Of a stretch of 64,000 bases of DNA, positions 26,531-35,598 are shown piece after piece. Under the pieces are notes generated by a model. That model saw only the letters and a program-made list of their open reading frames with translations. It did not search any database and was not told the origin of the DNA. Source of the DNA: Propionispora sp. 2/2-37 (lineage in GTDB: Bacteria > Bacillota > Negativicutes > Propionisporales > Propionisporaceae); NCBI RefSeq assembly GCF_001298735.1, contig NZ_CYSP01000008.1, positions 124,001 to 188,000 on the forward strand. Direction: 5' to 3'. A program made the position numbers and the translations under genes. Within the stretch, counting starts at the first letter, position 1; each line of letters opens with the position of its first letter.

Positions 26531-26707
26531 ATGGCAGAACCCTATTTACGTTATCGGACGAGATTTACTTCTTCGTTAAAAAATGAACTTCTGGAACAAT
26601 TTAATGAACTTGCGCAAGAGACCCGTATCCCCAAAACTAGGCTTCTGGATGAAGCCATCGAGGATTTATTAAAGAAGCACAAAAAAAGGAAAACTCAAGT
26701 TAAGTAA
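26531..26707 (+). CDS. Ribbon-helix-helix protein 2 (58 residues)
   Basis: A 58-residue gene just under the usual length cut-off. YRTRFTSSLKNELLEQFNEL and TRIPKTRLLDEAIEDLLKKH line up along their whole length with ribbon-helix-helix protein 1 (same RFT.S.KNE, DEA..DLL.KH positions), so the two are tandem paralogues. TTGGAGGAAAATAG places a good ribosome site before the ATG. It ends with a basic tail (KKRKTQVK). Likely a DNA-binding autoregulator. Confidence 0.72.
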   Translation: MAEPYLRYRTRFTSSLKNELLEQFNELAQETRIPKTRLLDEAIEDLLKKHKKRKTQVK

Positions 26708-27092
26708 AGCATTAATAATGAGGGTTTGGGTGGGAATTCCTCCATGGCGGGGTAAGATTCCCAGCCCATACAGAATAAAAGGGGTTCGTTAAATTGGAAA
26801 TGTTTATTCGTACTCGTATCCACAAAAAGGCCATGTAGCTACATGGTCTTTTTTCTATCTCCCTATTCTCTGTTTTTAATATTTATTATAATCAAATTGA
26901 ACGAACACAATCTGTGCAAGGAATTCCTAAGTCCTGGCAAATCAGACCGGAGACTGCCAAAATATATATCGGGGTTATCGACAGATTTTTTCGCTCTCTA
27001 AGAATGTCAATAACTCCGGCTCTTTACTACTCCTGTACCGGCGTTTCCACAATAACGCAGTCTGCTTCTGGTATTTGAACAATCTCTTCATT
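26708..27092. other. Intergenic stretch with a structured segment
   Basis: No intact gene in 385 bases. At 26727-26768 an imperfect hairpin forms between TGGGTGGGAAT and ATTCCCAGCCCA around a GC-rich loop, downstream of the second ribbon-helix-helix gene; it could be a small structured RNA. At 27005-27090 a minus-strand frame ends in QIPEADCVIVETPVQE, the tail of an unrecognised lost gene. Confidence 0.3.
26824..26855 (+). terminator. Rho-independent terminator
   Basis: Arms AAAAGGCCATGTA (26825-26837) and TACATGGTCTTTT (26840-26852) with a two-base loop and a T-run. It ends the transcript of the ribbon-helix-helix genes or the structured segment before it. Confidence 0.75.
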
Positions 27093-27509
27093 CTACTTGT
27101 AATCTCTCCACCATTGACGGTTGGAGTTGTTGTCGCCAATGGTAACTACTTCGCCAATCATTGGCGTGACTACCTGTACATCCTTTTTTTGCGCTTCAAT
27201 AATCAGCCGTTCCACCTGGCTGGTCCAGTTAGGATTGGACTGACTGAACATGCCCCAATGAATCGGCACCATAAGTTGTCCCTTAAGATCAATCTGTGCT
27301 TGCACCGCCTTTTCCGGAACCATATGAATCTGGCCAAACAAGGCGTTTGCCTGGCCGCATTCCATAAAAGTGATGTCAAACGGTCCATATTTATCGCCAA
27401 TTAGCTTAAAGTGCGGGCCATAGGCACCATCACCGCTAAAAAATATTATACTATTTCCTGTCTCACTAGGTTCCGGCAACGTAACTATCTTCTCCTTCTG
27501 ATCCGGCAA
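27093..27509 (-). pseudogene. MBL-fold hydrolase, C-terminal half
   Basis: The open frame of 138 residues matches only the second half of metal-dependent hydrolases of the UlaG/NAPE-PLD-like beta-lactamase fold: IIFFSGDGAYGPHFKLIGDK, FDITFMECGQ and QLMVPIHWGMF (late metal-binding His). The first half with the HxHxDH motif is absent upstream, where the sequence becomes non-coding. The ATG at its head has no ribosome site. A truncated gene. Confidence 0.75.
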
Positions 27510-27649
27510 GCTTGCTAAATATTTATTGCTATGTTATTGCCATGACGTGATCCTATGTTGCTTCCAGTTTCTCCCCAAATTCACTGAAAACCTCCATATT
27601 CTGCTTATTCTTCATTATTATGTTCTTCTATTCAGCCATATAAAACATA

Positions 27650-27682
27650 AAATTGACGTGAAAATAGTATCCACGTCAATTT
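27650..27682 (-). terminator. Terminator of the cfa gene
   Basis: Perfect arms AAATTGACGTG (27650-27660) and CACGTCAATTT (27672-27682); T-rich sequence follows on the minus strand. Apart from this hairpin, 27510-27790 holds only AT-rich sequence. Confidence 0.7.
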
Positions 27683-27790
27683 ATTAATATACAGCTTTAT
27701 CATGAACGGAAGGACCTGGTTGTTTTTGATGGAAACTGTAAATTGATAACACAAAAATCATATAGTTAATAATCAAAACTTAATCAATAC

Positions 27791-28975
27791 CTAACGATAG
27801 ATATGCTCTAAAGTCGGCGGCAAATCATTATTGAGCCCTTTAGAAAATAAAATTTGATGAACATTCAGTCCGGAAATACGGAAAGAGGCTGCACAGCCTT
27901 GCAGATAGAGACTCCACATCCGCACGAAACGCCGGCCAAATTTCTTCCTTATTAAATCAATATGGCGAGTAAAATTTTCATACCAGCGATCAAGGGTCAT
28001 GGCATAATGCATCCGCAGGCTCTCGGTATGCAACAAGTGAAAATCGTATTCAGGCAACAGCCACATGGTTTCCCGCAGCGAAGGAACATAACCGCCGGGA
28101 AAGATATATTTTTTCATCCAAGTATTATTCGGTACATCTTCGGTAGTATGGGTGATGGTATGGAGCAAAGACAAGCCTCCGGGAGTCAGCAATTGATTTA
28201 TCTTTGCCATATACTTGGGCAGGTTTTCCTTGCCGACGTGTTCAAACATCCCCACACTGACGATTTTATCAAATTGAAGCTGTTTCTCATCTAAATCCAG
28301 GTAATTAACAACTTGTACGTCGACTTGGTCCGACAACCCCAGGCTTGCGATTCGTTCTCGCGTACCGCGATATTGTTCTTCACTCAGCGTAATACCGAGG
28401 GCTTTGGCACCGTACTCCCTGGCCGCTTTGATAATAAGCCAGCCCCAGCCACTGCCAATATCCAGCAGTCTCTCGCCCGGTTTCAGGTCAAGTTTTTTTA
28501 AAATATGGTCTAGCTTTTGCAGTTGGGCCTGGTGTAATGAGTCTTCCGGTGTTTTAAAATAAGCGCAGGAATAGTTCATCGTTTCATCGAGCCATAAGGA
28601 AAAGAAATCATTACCCAGATCATAGTGATGTTCAATATTATGTTTTTGCTGCAATTTATCGGCTACACCATTGACTATTTTCGCCATTAAACTTGTCGTC
28701 AAATTGCCCGTGGTAAAATATTGCTGGTTGTCGTGCATTATTTGCAAGGCATCATCCAGGCGGCCCTGGAAGTCAATTATCTCGTCCATATAGGCTTCGC
28801 CCAAAGCAACCATGGGGTCTTCGATCTTGAAGTTAACAGGCGGCTCTTTCTTAAAAATTAATGTAAAATAAGGTGTTTTATCTCCGTAGCTTACCTTCTC
28901 TCCATCCCAATAGACTACCTCCAATCCACCATGTTGAATTTTCTCAAACAATGACTTGACAAACGTTTTTTTCAT
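27791..28975 (-). CDS. cfa: Cyclopropane-fatty-acyl-phospholipid synthase
   Basis: Transfers a methylene group from S-adenosylmethionine to the double bond of unsaturated phospholipid acyl chains at the inner membrane face. 394 residues. The N-terminal lipid-binding part is followed by the methyltransferase fold: IEHHYDLGNDFFSLWLDETM and YSCAYF, then the SAM loop LLDIGSGWGWL. The late block KIVSVGMFEHVG and FPGGYVPSL is also family-typical. The ATG at 28975 sits eight bases after GGGGAGG; the longer frame to 29026 has no site. Monocistronic. These enzymes harden membranes against acid and other stress. Confidence 0.93.
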   Translation of the reverse strand: MKKTFVKSLFEKIQHGGLEVVYWDGEKVSYGDKTPYFTLIFKKEPPVNFKIEDPMVALGEAYMDEIIDFQGRLDDALQIMHDNQQYFTTGNLTTSLMAKIVNGVADKLQQKHNIEHHYDLGNDFFSLWLDETMNYSCAYFKTPEDSLHQAQLQKLDHILKKLDLKPGERLLDIGSGWGWLIIKAAREYGAKALGITLSEEQYRGTRERIASLGLSDQVDVQVVNYLDLDEKQLQFDKIVSVGMFEHVGKENLPKYMAKINQLLTPGGLSLLHTITHTTEDVPNNTWMKKYIFPGGYVPSLRETMWLLPEYDFHLLHTESLRMHYAMTLDRWYENFTRHIDLIRKKFGRRFVRMWSLYLQGCAASFRISGLNVHQILFSKGLNNDLPPTLEHIYR

Positions 28976-29294
28976 TGATGGGCCTCCCCACTGTCCGTAT
29001 GCTATTTGTTTATACGCAGTGCCCATATTCTTCCCTTCCGGAACAAGAACTATCAGTCAACTTTTCTAGAATAATTTGTAAAAACAACTCAAGGGAGAAT
29101 TAAAGGCGCTGGTATGCGGCAGCAACAGGAAACTCTAAAGATTTGTTGGATCCGGAGGCGAAAATCTGATCCAGGCTGCGAAATACGAGCGTACCGAATC
29201 ACGGCAAGATTATCGGTCTGTCCAAAAGATAAAAAAACCGCCGCAGCGGTAGAAAAAATCGCTGGCGACAGCCCTTTTGGCAATGAAATGACAA

Positions 29295-30191
29295 TTATAC
29301 TATCAGATCTTTCAAACTTTTAGCCGCGTCGGCCTGTTGTGCCAAAACGCATAACAGCGAATACATCGGCAGACTAAACGACTGTTCCTGGTGATGGATC
29401 AGTGATATTTTCAACTGCATGCGGGGACCTTGCTCCAGAATGCCTAATACTCCCCGCTCGATCTCTTCCCTGACCAATGTTCCGGGCAGATAGGAAATAC
29501 CCAGTCCGGCAATGACTGCTCGCTTTATCGCCGCTGAATCACTGTATTCAATGGGAGACTGAAGTTCGATGGGGCCAACGGTTTCATCGAACTTTTGACG
29601 AAAAACCGTTCCCTTGGTGTAGTTGATCAGCAGGTCTTTACTTAAATTGACTTTATTGCTATGATTCTTAATATAATTGCTGCTTGCCACCCATAAGACA
29701 TCCTCAATCCAGATACCGTGCTGACAAATGGGTTCATAGCTGTTGTCGCCATGAATAAAGCCAAGGTCATAGCGGTGCTCCAGGATTCCTTCGAGGACTT
29801 TCTGGGTACTCATACAGACTTCAATACTGATACAAGTTTGCGGCATTTGGGACTGGGTTTCAGCTAAAATATCGGGTAAGAAATAGTTGATCATTTGTGT
29901 TGATACGCCTAAGCGAATGGTTTCCGTGCTGTGCTCAAAGGAACACATGACATTCCTGGTTTCTTCCCACAGGCTAACCAGGCGTTCAGCATAAGTGATC
30001 ATTGAGCTTCCGGCTTCAGTCAAGCTTAGCCTCTTGCCGTTTCGTTTAAACAATCGGACATGAAAAGCCTCTTCAAGACTATAGATTTGAGCGGTAACGG
30101 CCGGCTGTGAAAAACCGAGCTGTTCCGCCGCTTTCGTAATATTTAGGAGCTTGGCTACTAATAAAAATGATTTGAGCAATCTTAGATCCAC
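29295..30191 (-). CDS. LysR-family regulator downstream of the aspartate operon
   Basis: 298 residues. The HTH region is FLLVAKLLNITKAAEQLGFS with SQPAVTAQIYSLEEAFHVRL; the effector domain begins near 90. The best start is GTG at 30191, nine bases after GGAGG; the frame is open further upstream but the extra residues do not resemble the family. It reads in the same direction as aspA and ends the gene group 34028-29295, so it probably regulates aspartate or C4-dicarboxylate use. The stretch 29027-29294 next to it has no gene. Confidence 0.87.
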   Translation of the reverse strand: MDLRLLKSFLLVAKLLNITKAAEQLGFSQPAVTAQIYSLEEAFHVRLFKRNGKRLSLTEAGSSMITYAERLVSLWEETRNVMCSFEHSTETIRLGVSTQMINYFLPDILAETQSQMPQTCISIEVCMSTQKVLEGILEHRYDLGFIHGDNSYEPICQHGIWIEDVLWVASSNYIKNHSNKVNLSKDLLINYTKGTVFRQKFDETVGPIELQSPIEYSDSAAIKRAVIAGLGISYLPGTLVREEIERGVLGILEQGPRMQLKISLIHHQEQSFSLPMYSLLCVLAQQADAAKSLKDLIV

Positions 30192-30304
30192 ATGAAGGTA
30201 CCTCCGGTATTTTATTGTACACATAAAATTCGCCGCTAAATGAGTATGTGGCTTGGATAACACACACATCGATTTAACGGCGAACTTTATCAGCCTGCTA
30301 AGAA

Positions 30305-31735
30305 TCAGGCTAACCGGGCGATCGGGCCTTTTTCCTGGAGCAGCTTTTTACCGGCAATTCCCGGCTGGGTCATTTCCTCCGGCGATAAAATAACTTCCAG
30401 GGCTTCCTTGGTCAGCAACCCTTGATTCAAAATGATTTCCCGAACCGGCTTGCCGGTATTATAGGCTTCTTTAGCAAGCAGTGAAGCTTTTTCGTAACCG
30501 ATATGAGGCAGCAGGGCGGTAACAATACCAACGCTGCCTTCGAGCCATGCCTGGCACTGAGCGGTATTGGCCTGCACGTTTTGTACACATAATTTGTTAA
30601 AGGTATCAACAGCATTGGTCAGATAAGTCATCGAATTAAAGATATTAAAAGCCATTACGGGTTCCATAACATTTAATTCAAACTGACCGTTTTCAACGCC
30701 AAGGGAAACGGCCAAATCGTTGCCGATCACCTGATAGCAGGTTTGATTTAAAACTTCCGGGATAACCGGATTCACTTTACCGGGCATGATTGATGAACCG
30801 GGCTGACGGGCCGGCAGCAACAGTTCGTTGATTCCGCAGCGGGGTCCGGAGGCCATCAGCCGGAAGTCATTGGCTATTTTAATTAAAGACAGCGCGGTTA
30901 TTTTCATAGCACCGGAAACATCGGCAAAAGCATCGGTGTTGTTAGTAGCATCAACCAGATTTTCCGCTGTTGCAAAGGGGATACCGGTTATTTGCGTTAA
31001 TTGTTTGACCACTTCTCTGATATACTCGGGTTCCGCGTTTAAACCGGTACCGACGGCAGTAGCTCCCATGTTTACCTTGCGCAGGCTGAGCAAAGCGTGA
31101 TCAATACGTTCGGCACCCCGGCGGACAGAGGCGGCGTAAGCAGCAAACTCCTGCCCCAATGTGATTGGCACGGCATCCTGCAAATGTGTCCGTCCCATTT
31201 TTAACACGCTGATAAATTCCCGGCCTTTTTTATCAAGTGCGGCTGACAGGCTTAACAATGCAGTTACGAGAAGGCGGCCTTTGCGGGCAGCGCATATTTT
31301 GACGGCTGTTGGGAAGGCATCGTTGGTCGATTGGGCCATATTGACATGGTTATTAGGCGAAATGCGTCCATAGTTGCCTTTGACATCGCCAATCAATTCT
31401 AAGGCGCGGTTGGCGAGGACTTCATTTATATTCATATTAAAGGAAGTGCCGGCACCTCCCTGAATCGGGTCGACGCAAAACTGGTCATGGAGTTTGCCGT
31501 CAATGACTTCATCGGCCGCAGCAACAATCGCCTGACCAACTGTTTTATCCAACCGCCCTGTGAACATATTGGCTTTGGCAGCTGCTTTTTTAACCACGGC
31601 TAAGGCCTGAATAAAGACGGGATCCACTTTCTGGCGGGTGATTTTAAAATTCTCCATTGCCCGGAGGGTTTGCACGCCATAATACACATCGTCAGGTATG
31701 CTCATTTCTCCTAAAAAATCATGTTCGTAACGCAT
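30305..31735 (-). CDS. aspA: Aspartate ammonia-lyase
   Basis: Converts L-aspartate to fumarate and ammonia. 476 residues. The start YEHDFLGEMSIP and the blocks DVYYGVQTLRAMENF, GGAGTSFNMNINEVLANRAL, KMGRTHLQDAVPITLGQE and GSSIMPGKVNPVIPEV (catalytic serine loop) favour aspartase over fumarase C. The ATG at 31735 follows AGGAGG; the frame extends upstream but into the transporter gene's tail. With the racemase and the DASS carrier it makes a unit for feeding aspartate into fumarate respiration. Confidence 0.93.
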   Translation of the reverse strand: MRYEHDFLGEMSIPDDVYYGVQTLRAMENFKITRQKVDPVFIQALAVVKKAAAKANMFTGRLDKTVGQAIVAAADEVIDGKLHDQFCVDPIQGGAGTSFNMNINEVLANRALELIGDVKGNYGRISPNNHVNMAQSTNDAFPTAVKICAARKGRLLVTALLSLSAALDKKGREFISVLKMGRTHLQDAVPITLGQEFAAYAASVRRGAERIDHALLSLRKVNMGATAVGTGLNAEPEYIREVVKQLTQITGIPFATAENLVDATNNTDAFADVSGAMKITALSLIKIANDFRLMASGPRCGINELLLPARQPGSSIMPGKVNPVIPEVLNQTCYQVIGNDLAVSLGVENGQFELNVMEPVMAFNIFNSMTYLTNAVDTFNKLCVQNVQANTAQCQAWLEGSVGIVTALLPHIGYEKASLLAKEAYNTGKPVREIILNQGLLTKEALEVILSPEEMTQPGIAGKKLLQEKGPIARLA

Positions 31736-31785
31736 CGGTGAATTCCTCCTGTAATTTATATTGATCATTGGGAAAGCCCGGTATA

Positions 31786-33192
31786 TTACCAGATGCCGAC
31801 AACTTTCATCCAGGGAATGCCAATCAAAACCCAAATAAGTAAATGAATAATGGTAATGACAAACCCCAAACGCCACCACTCGCTTTGCGTAATGTAGCCT
31901 GAACCGAAGAAAATCGGCGAAACTCCGCAGGCATAGTGAGTTAAGGTGGAACAGCTGTTGGCAAAGACCCCCAGTAAAATTGCCGTAAGCAGTACGGGTG
32001 CTCCGGCAGCTACCGCAACAATGGCAAAAGCGCCGAACAGAGCCATAACATGAGCGGTATTGCTGGCAAAGCCATAATGAATGAAAACATAAACAAGTGA
32101 TAGTAAGAGTAAAACAGCAAACCAGGAAATGCCGGACAGATAGCCTGACACAAGTTGGGCAAACCAGGAAATAAGACCAAGTTTGGCCAAATAAGCGGCC
32201 ATATTAACCAAAATTCCCATCCAGACCAATACGTCCCAGGCTCCTTTTTCCTCCAACACATCCGTCCAGTCAAGAACTTTGACAATCAGCATCAGCGACA
32301 GGCCCAGTAGCGCAACAAAGGCCGGATCAAAACCGGTAATGCAGCTGGTGGCCCAGAGCAGCAAAGCTATGGTAAAGATGCAAAGCAGCAATTTTTCATT
32401 ACGGGTCATGATGCCCATTTTGGACAATTCTTCCCGGGCCAGTTGTTTGGCCTCCGGGGTTTGTTTTAACTCCGGCGGATATATCTTATATAGGATATAG
32501 GGTATAATCATGCTACAAGCCAGGCCGGGGATAATGCAGGCAATAAACCATTGTGACCAGGCAATTGTCCGGCCGAACAGTTCCTGGGTCAGTTTAACAA
32601 CAACGACATTATTTGAAGCTCCGGTAAGGAAGATGCAAGCGGAAATAATCACACTGTTATAGGCGCTCAGCATTAGAAATTTTCCGACTTTTCCGGCCGA
32701 AGTTCCGGGCTCGGAGCCAAATGCCGAACATAAACTGCGGGTTATCGGGTAGATAATGCCGCCGCCCCGGGCGGTATTGGACGGTGTAAACGGCGCTACG
32801 ATAAAATCAGTTGCCGATAAAGTATAGGCAAGTTTTAGCGTACTGTCGCCAAAACGGCTCATTAAGAGATAAGCAATTCTTCGGCCTAATCCGGTTTTGA
32901 CAAAGCCTTTGGCAAACATAAATGCTGCAACAATCAGCCATATCACGGTATTGCTAAACCCTTCGAGGGCCTGACCTGGCTTGAGAACGCCGGTAATAAC
33001 AACAACGGTCAATCCCATGATCGAGGCTGCGCCAATTGGTACCGGCTGCAAAATAAAAGCAAGGATAGTTGCGGTGAAAATTGCCAGCAGATGCCAGGCA
33101 TCCGGTTTTACTCCGTCAGGTATCGGCAGAAACCAGATTATTACCCCCATCAACAGGCATAAGATACCTTTGGTGGCTTTATTGGCCATCAT
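31786..33192 (-). CDS. DASS/SLC13-family dicarboxylate transporter (CitT/SodiT type)
   Basis: Inner-membrane carrier of about 468 residues with 12 or more hydrophobic helices. The two re-entrant hairpin motifs of the family are visible as TPSNTARGGGIIYP (about 140-153) and the second-repeat SNTAHVMAL (about 395). Such proteins move malate, succinate, fumarate, citrate or 2-oxoglutarate, by exchange or with sodium. ATG at 33192 behind AAGAGGTG. Sitting between the aspartate racemase and aspartase it may bring in aspartate or exchange it for succinate. Confidence 0.88.
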   Translation of the reverse strand: MMANKATKGILCLLMGVIIWFLPIPDGVKPDAWHLLAIFTATILAFILQPVPIGAASIMGLTVVVITGVLKPGQALEGFSNTVIWLIVAAFMFAKGFVKTGLGRRIAYLLMSRFGDSTLKLAYTLSATDFIVAPFTPSNTARGGGIIYPITRSLCSAFGSEPGTSAGKVGKFLMLSAYNSVIISACIFLTGASNNVVVVKLTQELFGRTIAWSQWFIACIIPGLACSMIIPYILYKIYPPELKQTPEAKQLAREELSKMGIMTRNEKLLLCIFTIALLLWATSCITGFDPAFVALLGLSLMLIVKVLDWTDVLEEKGAWDVLVWMGILVNMAAYLAKLGLISWFAQLVSGYLSGISWFAVLLLLSLVYVFIHYGFASNTAHVMALFGAFAIVAVAAGAPVLLTAILLGVFANSCSTLTHYACGVSPIFFGSGYITQSEWWRLGFVITIIHLLIWVLIGIPWMKVVGIW

Positions 33193-33302
33193 AGAAACAC
33201 CTCTTAAGCTCATTATTTAATTAGACGATGAACACAGAATTCCTGCATTTTGTATACAAAATTATGTATACATTAACAAGCAATCAGATTTGTCAGATGC
33301 CG

Positions 33303-34028
33303 TTAAAGGCCGACTGTTGTATCAATATAATCTGCCAAAGCTTGTTTAACGACTTCCTGAGCCAGTAATTTGGTTGGGTCAATCTCATGATAGTTGCCGG
33401 AAAGCTGATCAAAGATTAGCGGCATTTCCGTGCAGCCGGCAATAAATGAGTTTACTCCCAGTTGCTGATACTTTTGCAGGAGCTGCTGCATTGCTGGCAA
33501 GAAGGAGTTTTGCGCCAGCAGGCCGGCTTTTGTTTCGTTTATTGCACCGGATATAATTTTTTGTTCGTCCGGCTGAGGTTCTATTAAGATAAAACCTTTA
33601 GCGGCAAAGGCTGTTTGATATAGTTTTGCTTTCACTGTGGCAGCGGTTGCAAGCAGCATTATTTTTCCCAGGCCGGCAGCAGCGTAATGATTTTTGACAT
33701 ACTCGGCAGCGGTTTCAATCATATTGATTATTTTAATCTTAAGGCTGTCCTGAATGGCCTGGTACCAGAAATGAGCGGTGTTGCAGGGCATGACTAAAAT
33801 ATCGGCTCCGGCTTTCTCCAGAAATTGCGCGGACTGAATCAGTTCTTTTTCAGGGCTTTGCGCGCCGCTCATAATGGCGTCAATCCGGGAAGGAATCTGC
33901 GGATTGCTATAGACAATCATTTTTAAATGCTCCTGATCGATAACCGCCGGTGTGCATTCAACAATTTTCTTGAATAAATCCACGGTTGCCAGCGGCCCCA
34001 TTCCGCCCAGTATTCCTACTGTAAGCAT
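33303..34028 (-). CDS. Aspartate/glutamate racemase family protein
   Basis: Cofactor-independent racemase of 241 residues. The GILGGMGPLATVDLF start and both catalytic cysteines are present: MPCNTAHFW (about Cys83) and AGCTEMPL (about Cys197). Length and motifs match aspartate racemase. A very strong AAGGAGGTGA site precedes the ATG. As first gene of the operon it would turn D-aspartate, for instance from peptidoglycan or peptides, into L-aspartate for the ammonia-lyase. Another D-amino acid substrate is possible. Confidence 0.9.
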   Translation of the reverse strand: MLTVGILGGMGPLATVDLFKKIVECTPAVIDQEHLKMIVYSNPQIPSRIDAIMSGAQSPEKELIQSAQFLEKAGADILVMPCNTAHFWYQAIQDSLKIKIINMIETAAEYVKNHYAAAGLGKIMLLATAATVKAKLYQTAFAAKGFILIEPQPDEQKIISGAINETKAGLLAQNSFLPAMQQLLQKYQQLGVNSFIAGCTEMPLIFDQLSGNYHEIDPTKLLAQEVVKQALADYIDTTVGL

Positions 34029-34131
34029 TTACTATCACCTCCTTAAGCCTCTTTTCTATTTTACAAAAAATTCTGCCAGAACAAAAATTAAAAGTATCTA
34101 TTTAAAAATAGACTTTTTTTATCAACCGAAA

Positions 34132-34167
34132 ATGGACCCAGGCTGACAGCATGCAGCATGGGTCCAT
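34132..34167 (-). terminator. Hairpin with 9-bp perfect arms
   Basis: ATGGACCCA (34132-34140) and TGGGTCCAT (34159-34167). It lies just beyond the end of a doubtful small ORF (34202-34336) and upstream of the racemase operon. On the minus strand TTTTCGG follows. Confidence 0.5.
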
Positions 34168-34201
34168 TAATATTGTTCACCTGATATATCCAGGTTGTTA
34201 A

Positions 34202-34336
34202 CTAAATAGTATCCAGTTTTTCGACTGTTCTTTCATTTACTGTATTTAATGTTGTTTTAGGTTCGATAAGCATGACATGTACTTCTTGTTCTGCAACGGG
34301 AAGATGTTCAACTCCTTTTGTTGTTTCAATTGACAT
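34202..34336 (-). CDS. Doubtful 44-residue ORF
   Basis: An open frame (IETTKGVEHLPVAEQEVHVM, NTVNERTVEKLDTI) with no ribosome site and no recognised relatives. The only support is the hairpin that follows it. Possibly the remnant of a longer gene. Confidence 0.22.
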   Translation of the reverse strand: MSIETTKGVEHLPVAEQEVHVMLIEPKTTLNTVNERTVEKLDTI

Positions 34337-34506
34337 TTTAATCCAAATAAAAGTAGATTTCACTTTCACTTTTTGGTAATATATCAATAAAATTACTGAT
34401 TTTTTTGATTATTTTTTATGTTAGTTTTGGTCAACTTTGTCTTTACTATAAAATATAAATAATGAAAAAAGCCTCTAAAAAATATTGTAAAGATGGGGAG
34501 TTGCCT

Positions 34507-35361
34507 ATGCCAAAAGAGGAAAAGGGTGTCATTTGGAAAGACGGGATATATTTTCGCTCTGCCAGCTTATTTGCCAAAAACAATCTTTTTTATGTTTTAT
34601 GGGGGGCAACCTATAATTTAGATGCTCCTTATCGTGTGAAAAGGAGCTATATGGATGCTTATATGTTGCAGTATATCACCAGGGGGGAAGTTCATTTTGA
34701 ATTGCGCGGACAGCATTTTACTGCTAGTGAAAATGAGTTTGTCCTTTTAGATTGTCATGAGCCCAATCATTATTGGGCGGAAATCCCCGCACAAGTAAAA
34801 TGGTTTCATTTTAATGGCAATACGATAAAACCAATCTTAGAATATATTTACAAATTAAATGGAAATGGACATTTTTTAAGTCCAAAAGCATTCAAAATAG
34901 ATCGGTACGTGGACAAAATCATGGAGACAATAAAAATTGAAGACGAAAATGAAATCTTTGTTTCGCGAAATATTTACAATATTTTATGTGAAGCAGCAAC
35001 TCCCCCGCTAGCTTCAACTATCTCTTCACGTGAAAATATGATAGCGATAAACAGGGCAATTCATTTTATGCAGGAGAATTTTCACCGGCAGATCATGATT
35101 GCGGATATTGCCGAGCATGTCAATTTCAGTCTGTTTTATTTTACGAGGTTATTCAAAAAGGTCATGCTTACTTCGCCACATTTGTATTTGTTGAATATGC
35201 GATTGGTTTATACCAAAAAACTTTTATGCGAAACCTCCGACAGTATTGAGGATATAGCAAAAAAAAGTGGTTTTCAAAGTTCATCCTATTTTATTCGTGC
35301 ATTTAAGAAAGCAACAAATCTGACGCCCAGTAAATTTCGCAGCATTTTTTCTGATTTGTAA
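34507..35361 (+). CDS. AraC-family regulator
   Basis: 284 residues. The N-terminal sugar-binding cupin-like part (YMLQYITRGEVHFELRGQHF) is followed by the two-HTH AraC domain at the C-terminus: HFMQENFHRQIMIADIAEHV with FSLFYFTRLFKK, and SDSIEDIAKKSGFQSSSYFI with RAFKKATNLTPSKFR. ATG at 34507 behind GGGGAG; the frame opens 15 codons earlier without a site. It precedes and reads toward the sugar transporter and dehydrogenase genes, which it probably activates. Confidence 0.88.
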   Translation: MPKEEKGVIWKDGIYFRSASLFAKNNLFYVLWGATYNLDAPYRVKRSYMDAYMLQYITRGEVHFELRGQHFTASENEFVLLDCHEPNHYWAEIPAQVKWFHFNGNTIKPILEYIYKLNGNGHFLSPKAFKIDRYVDKIMETIKIEDENEIFVSRNIYNILCEAATPPLASTISSRENMIAINRAIHFMQENFHRQIMIADIAEHVNFSLFYFTRLFKKVMLTSPHLYLLNMRLVYTKKLLCETSDSIEDIAKKSGFQSSSYFIRAFKKATNLTPSKFRSIFSDL

Positions 35362-35414
35362 ACGGGAACTACTCTGGTAACCCTGACGACATAATCTTTA
35401 TATCTCGGCCTGGG

Positions 35415-35471
35415 AAAGCAGGAATATTTTCTATAGATGATCTCTTCTTATAGAAAACATTCCTGCTTTTT
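35415..35471 (+). terminator. Terminator after the AraC gene
   Basis: Long inverted repeat, AAAGCAGGAATATTTTCTAT against its complement ending GCTTTTT, separating the regulator from the transporter transcript. Confidence 0.8.
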
Positions 35472-35511
35472 ATTTGGGCAAACCGTGTAAATATCCGGGC
35501 AAATAGCGTTA

Positions 35512-35540
35512 ATGACAGCAAATTATATTATGATTATTAT
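35512..35540 (+). promoter_or_regulatory. Probable promoter of the MFS transporter operon
   Basis: ATGACA (35512-35517), 17 bases, TATTAT (35535-35540). The -35 is weak, as expected for an AraC-activated promoter. Confidence 0.45.
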
Positions 35541-35598
35541 TAATATACAGAACGTTCTGATAAATAAAAATGTGCAAATACTTAAATGGAGGAAAATG

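Noticed and set aside
31735..31879. 48-codon N-terminal extension of aspartase
   Set aside because: It would overlap the transporter gene's end; AGGAGG lies before the ATG at 31735 and the family starts there.
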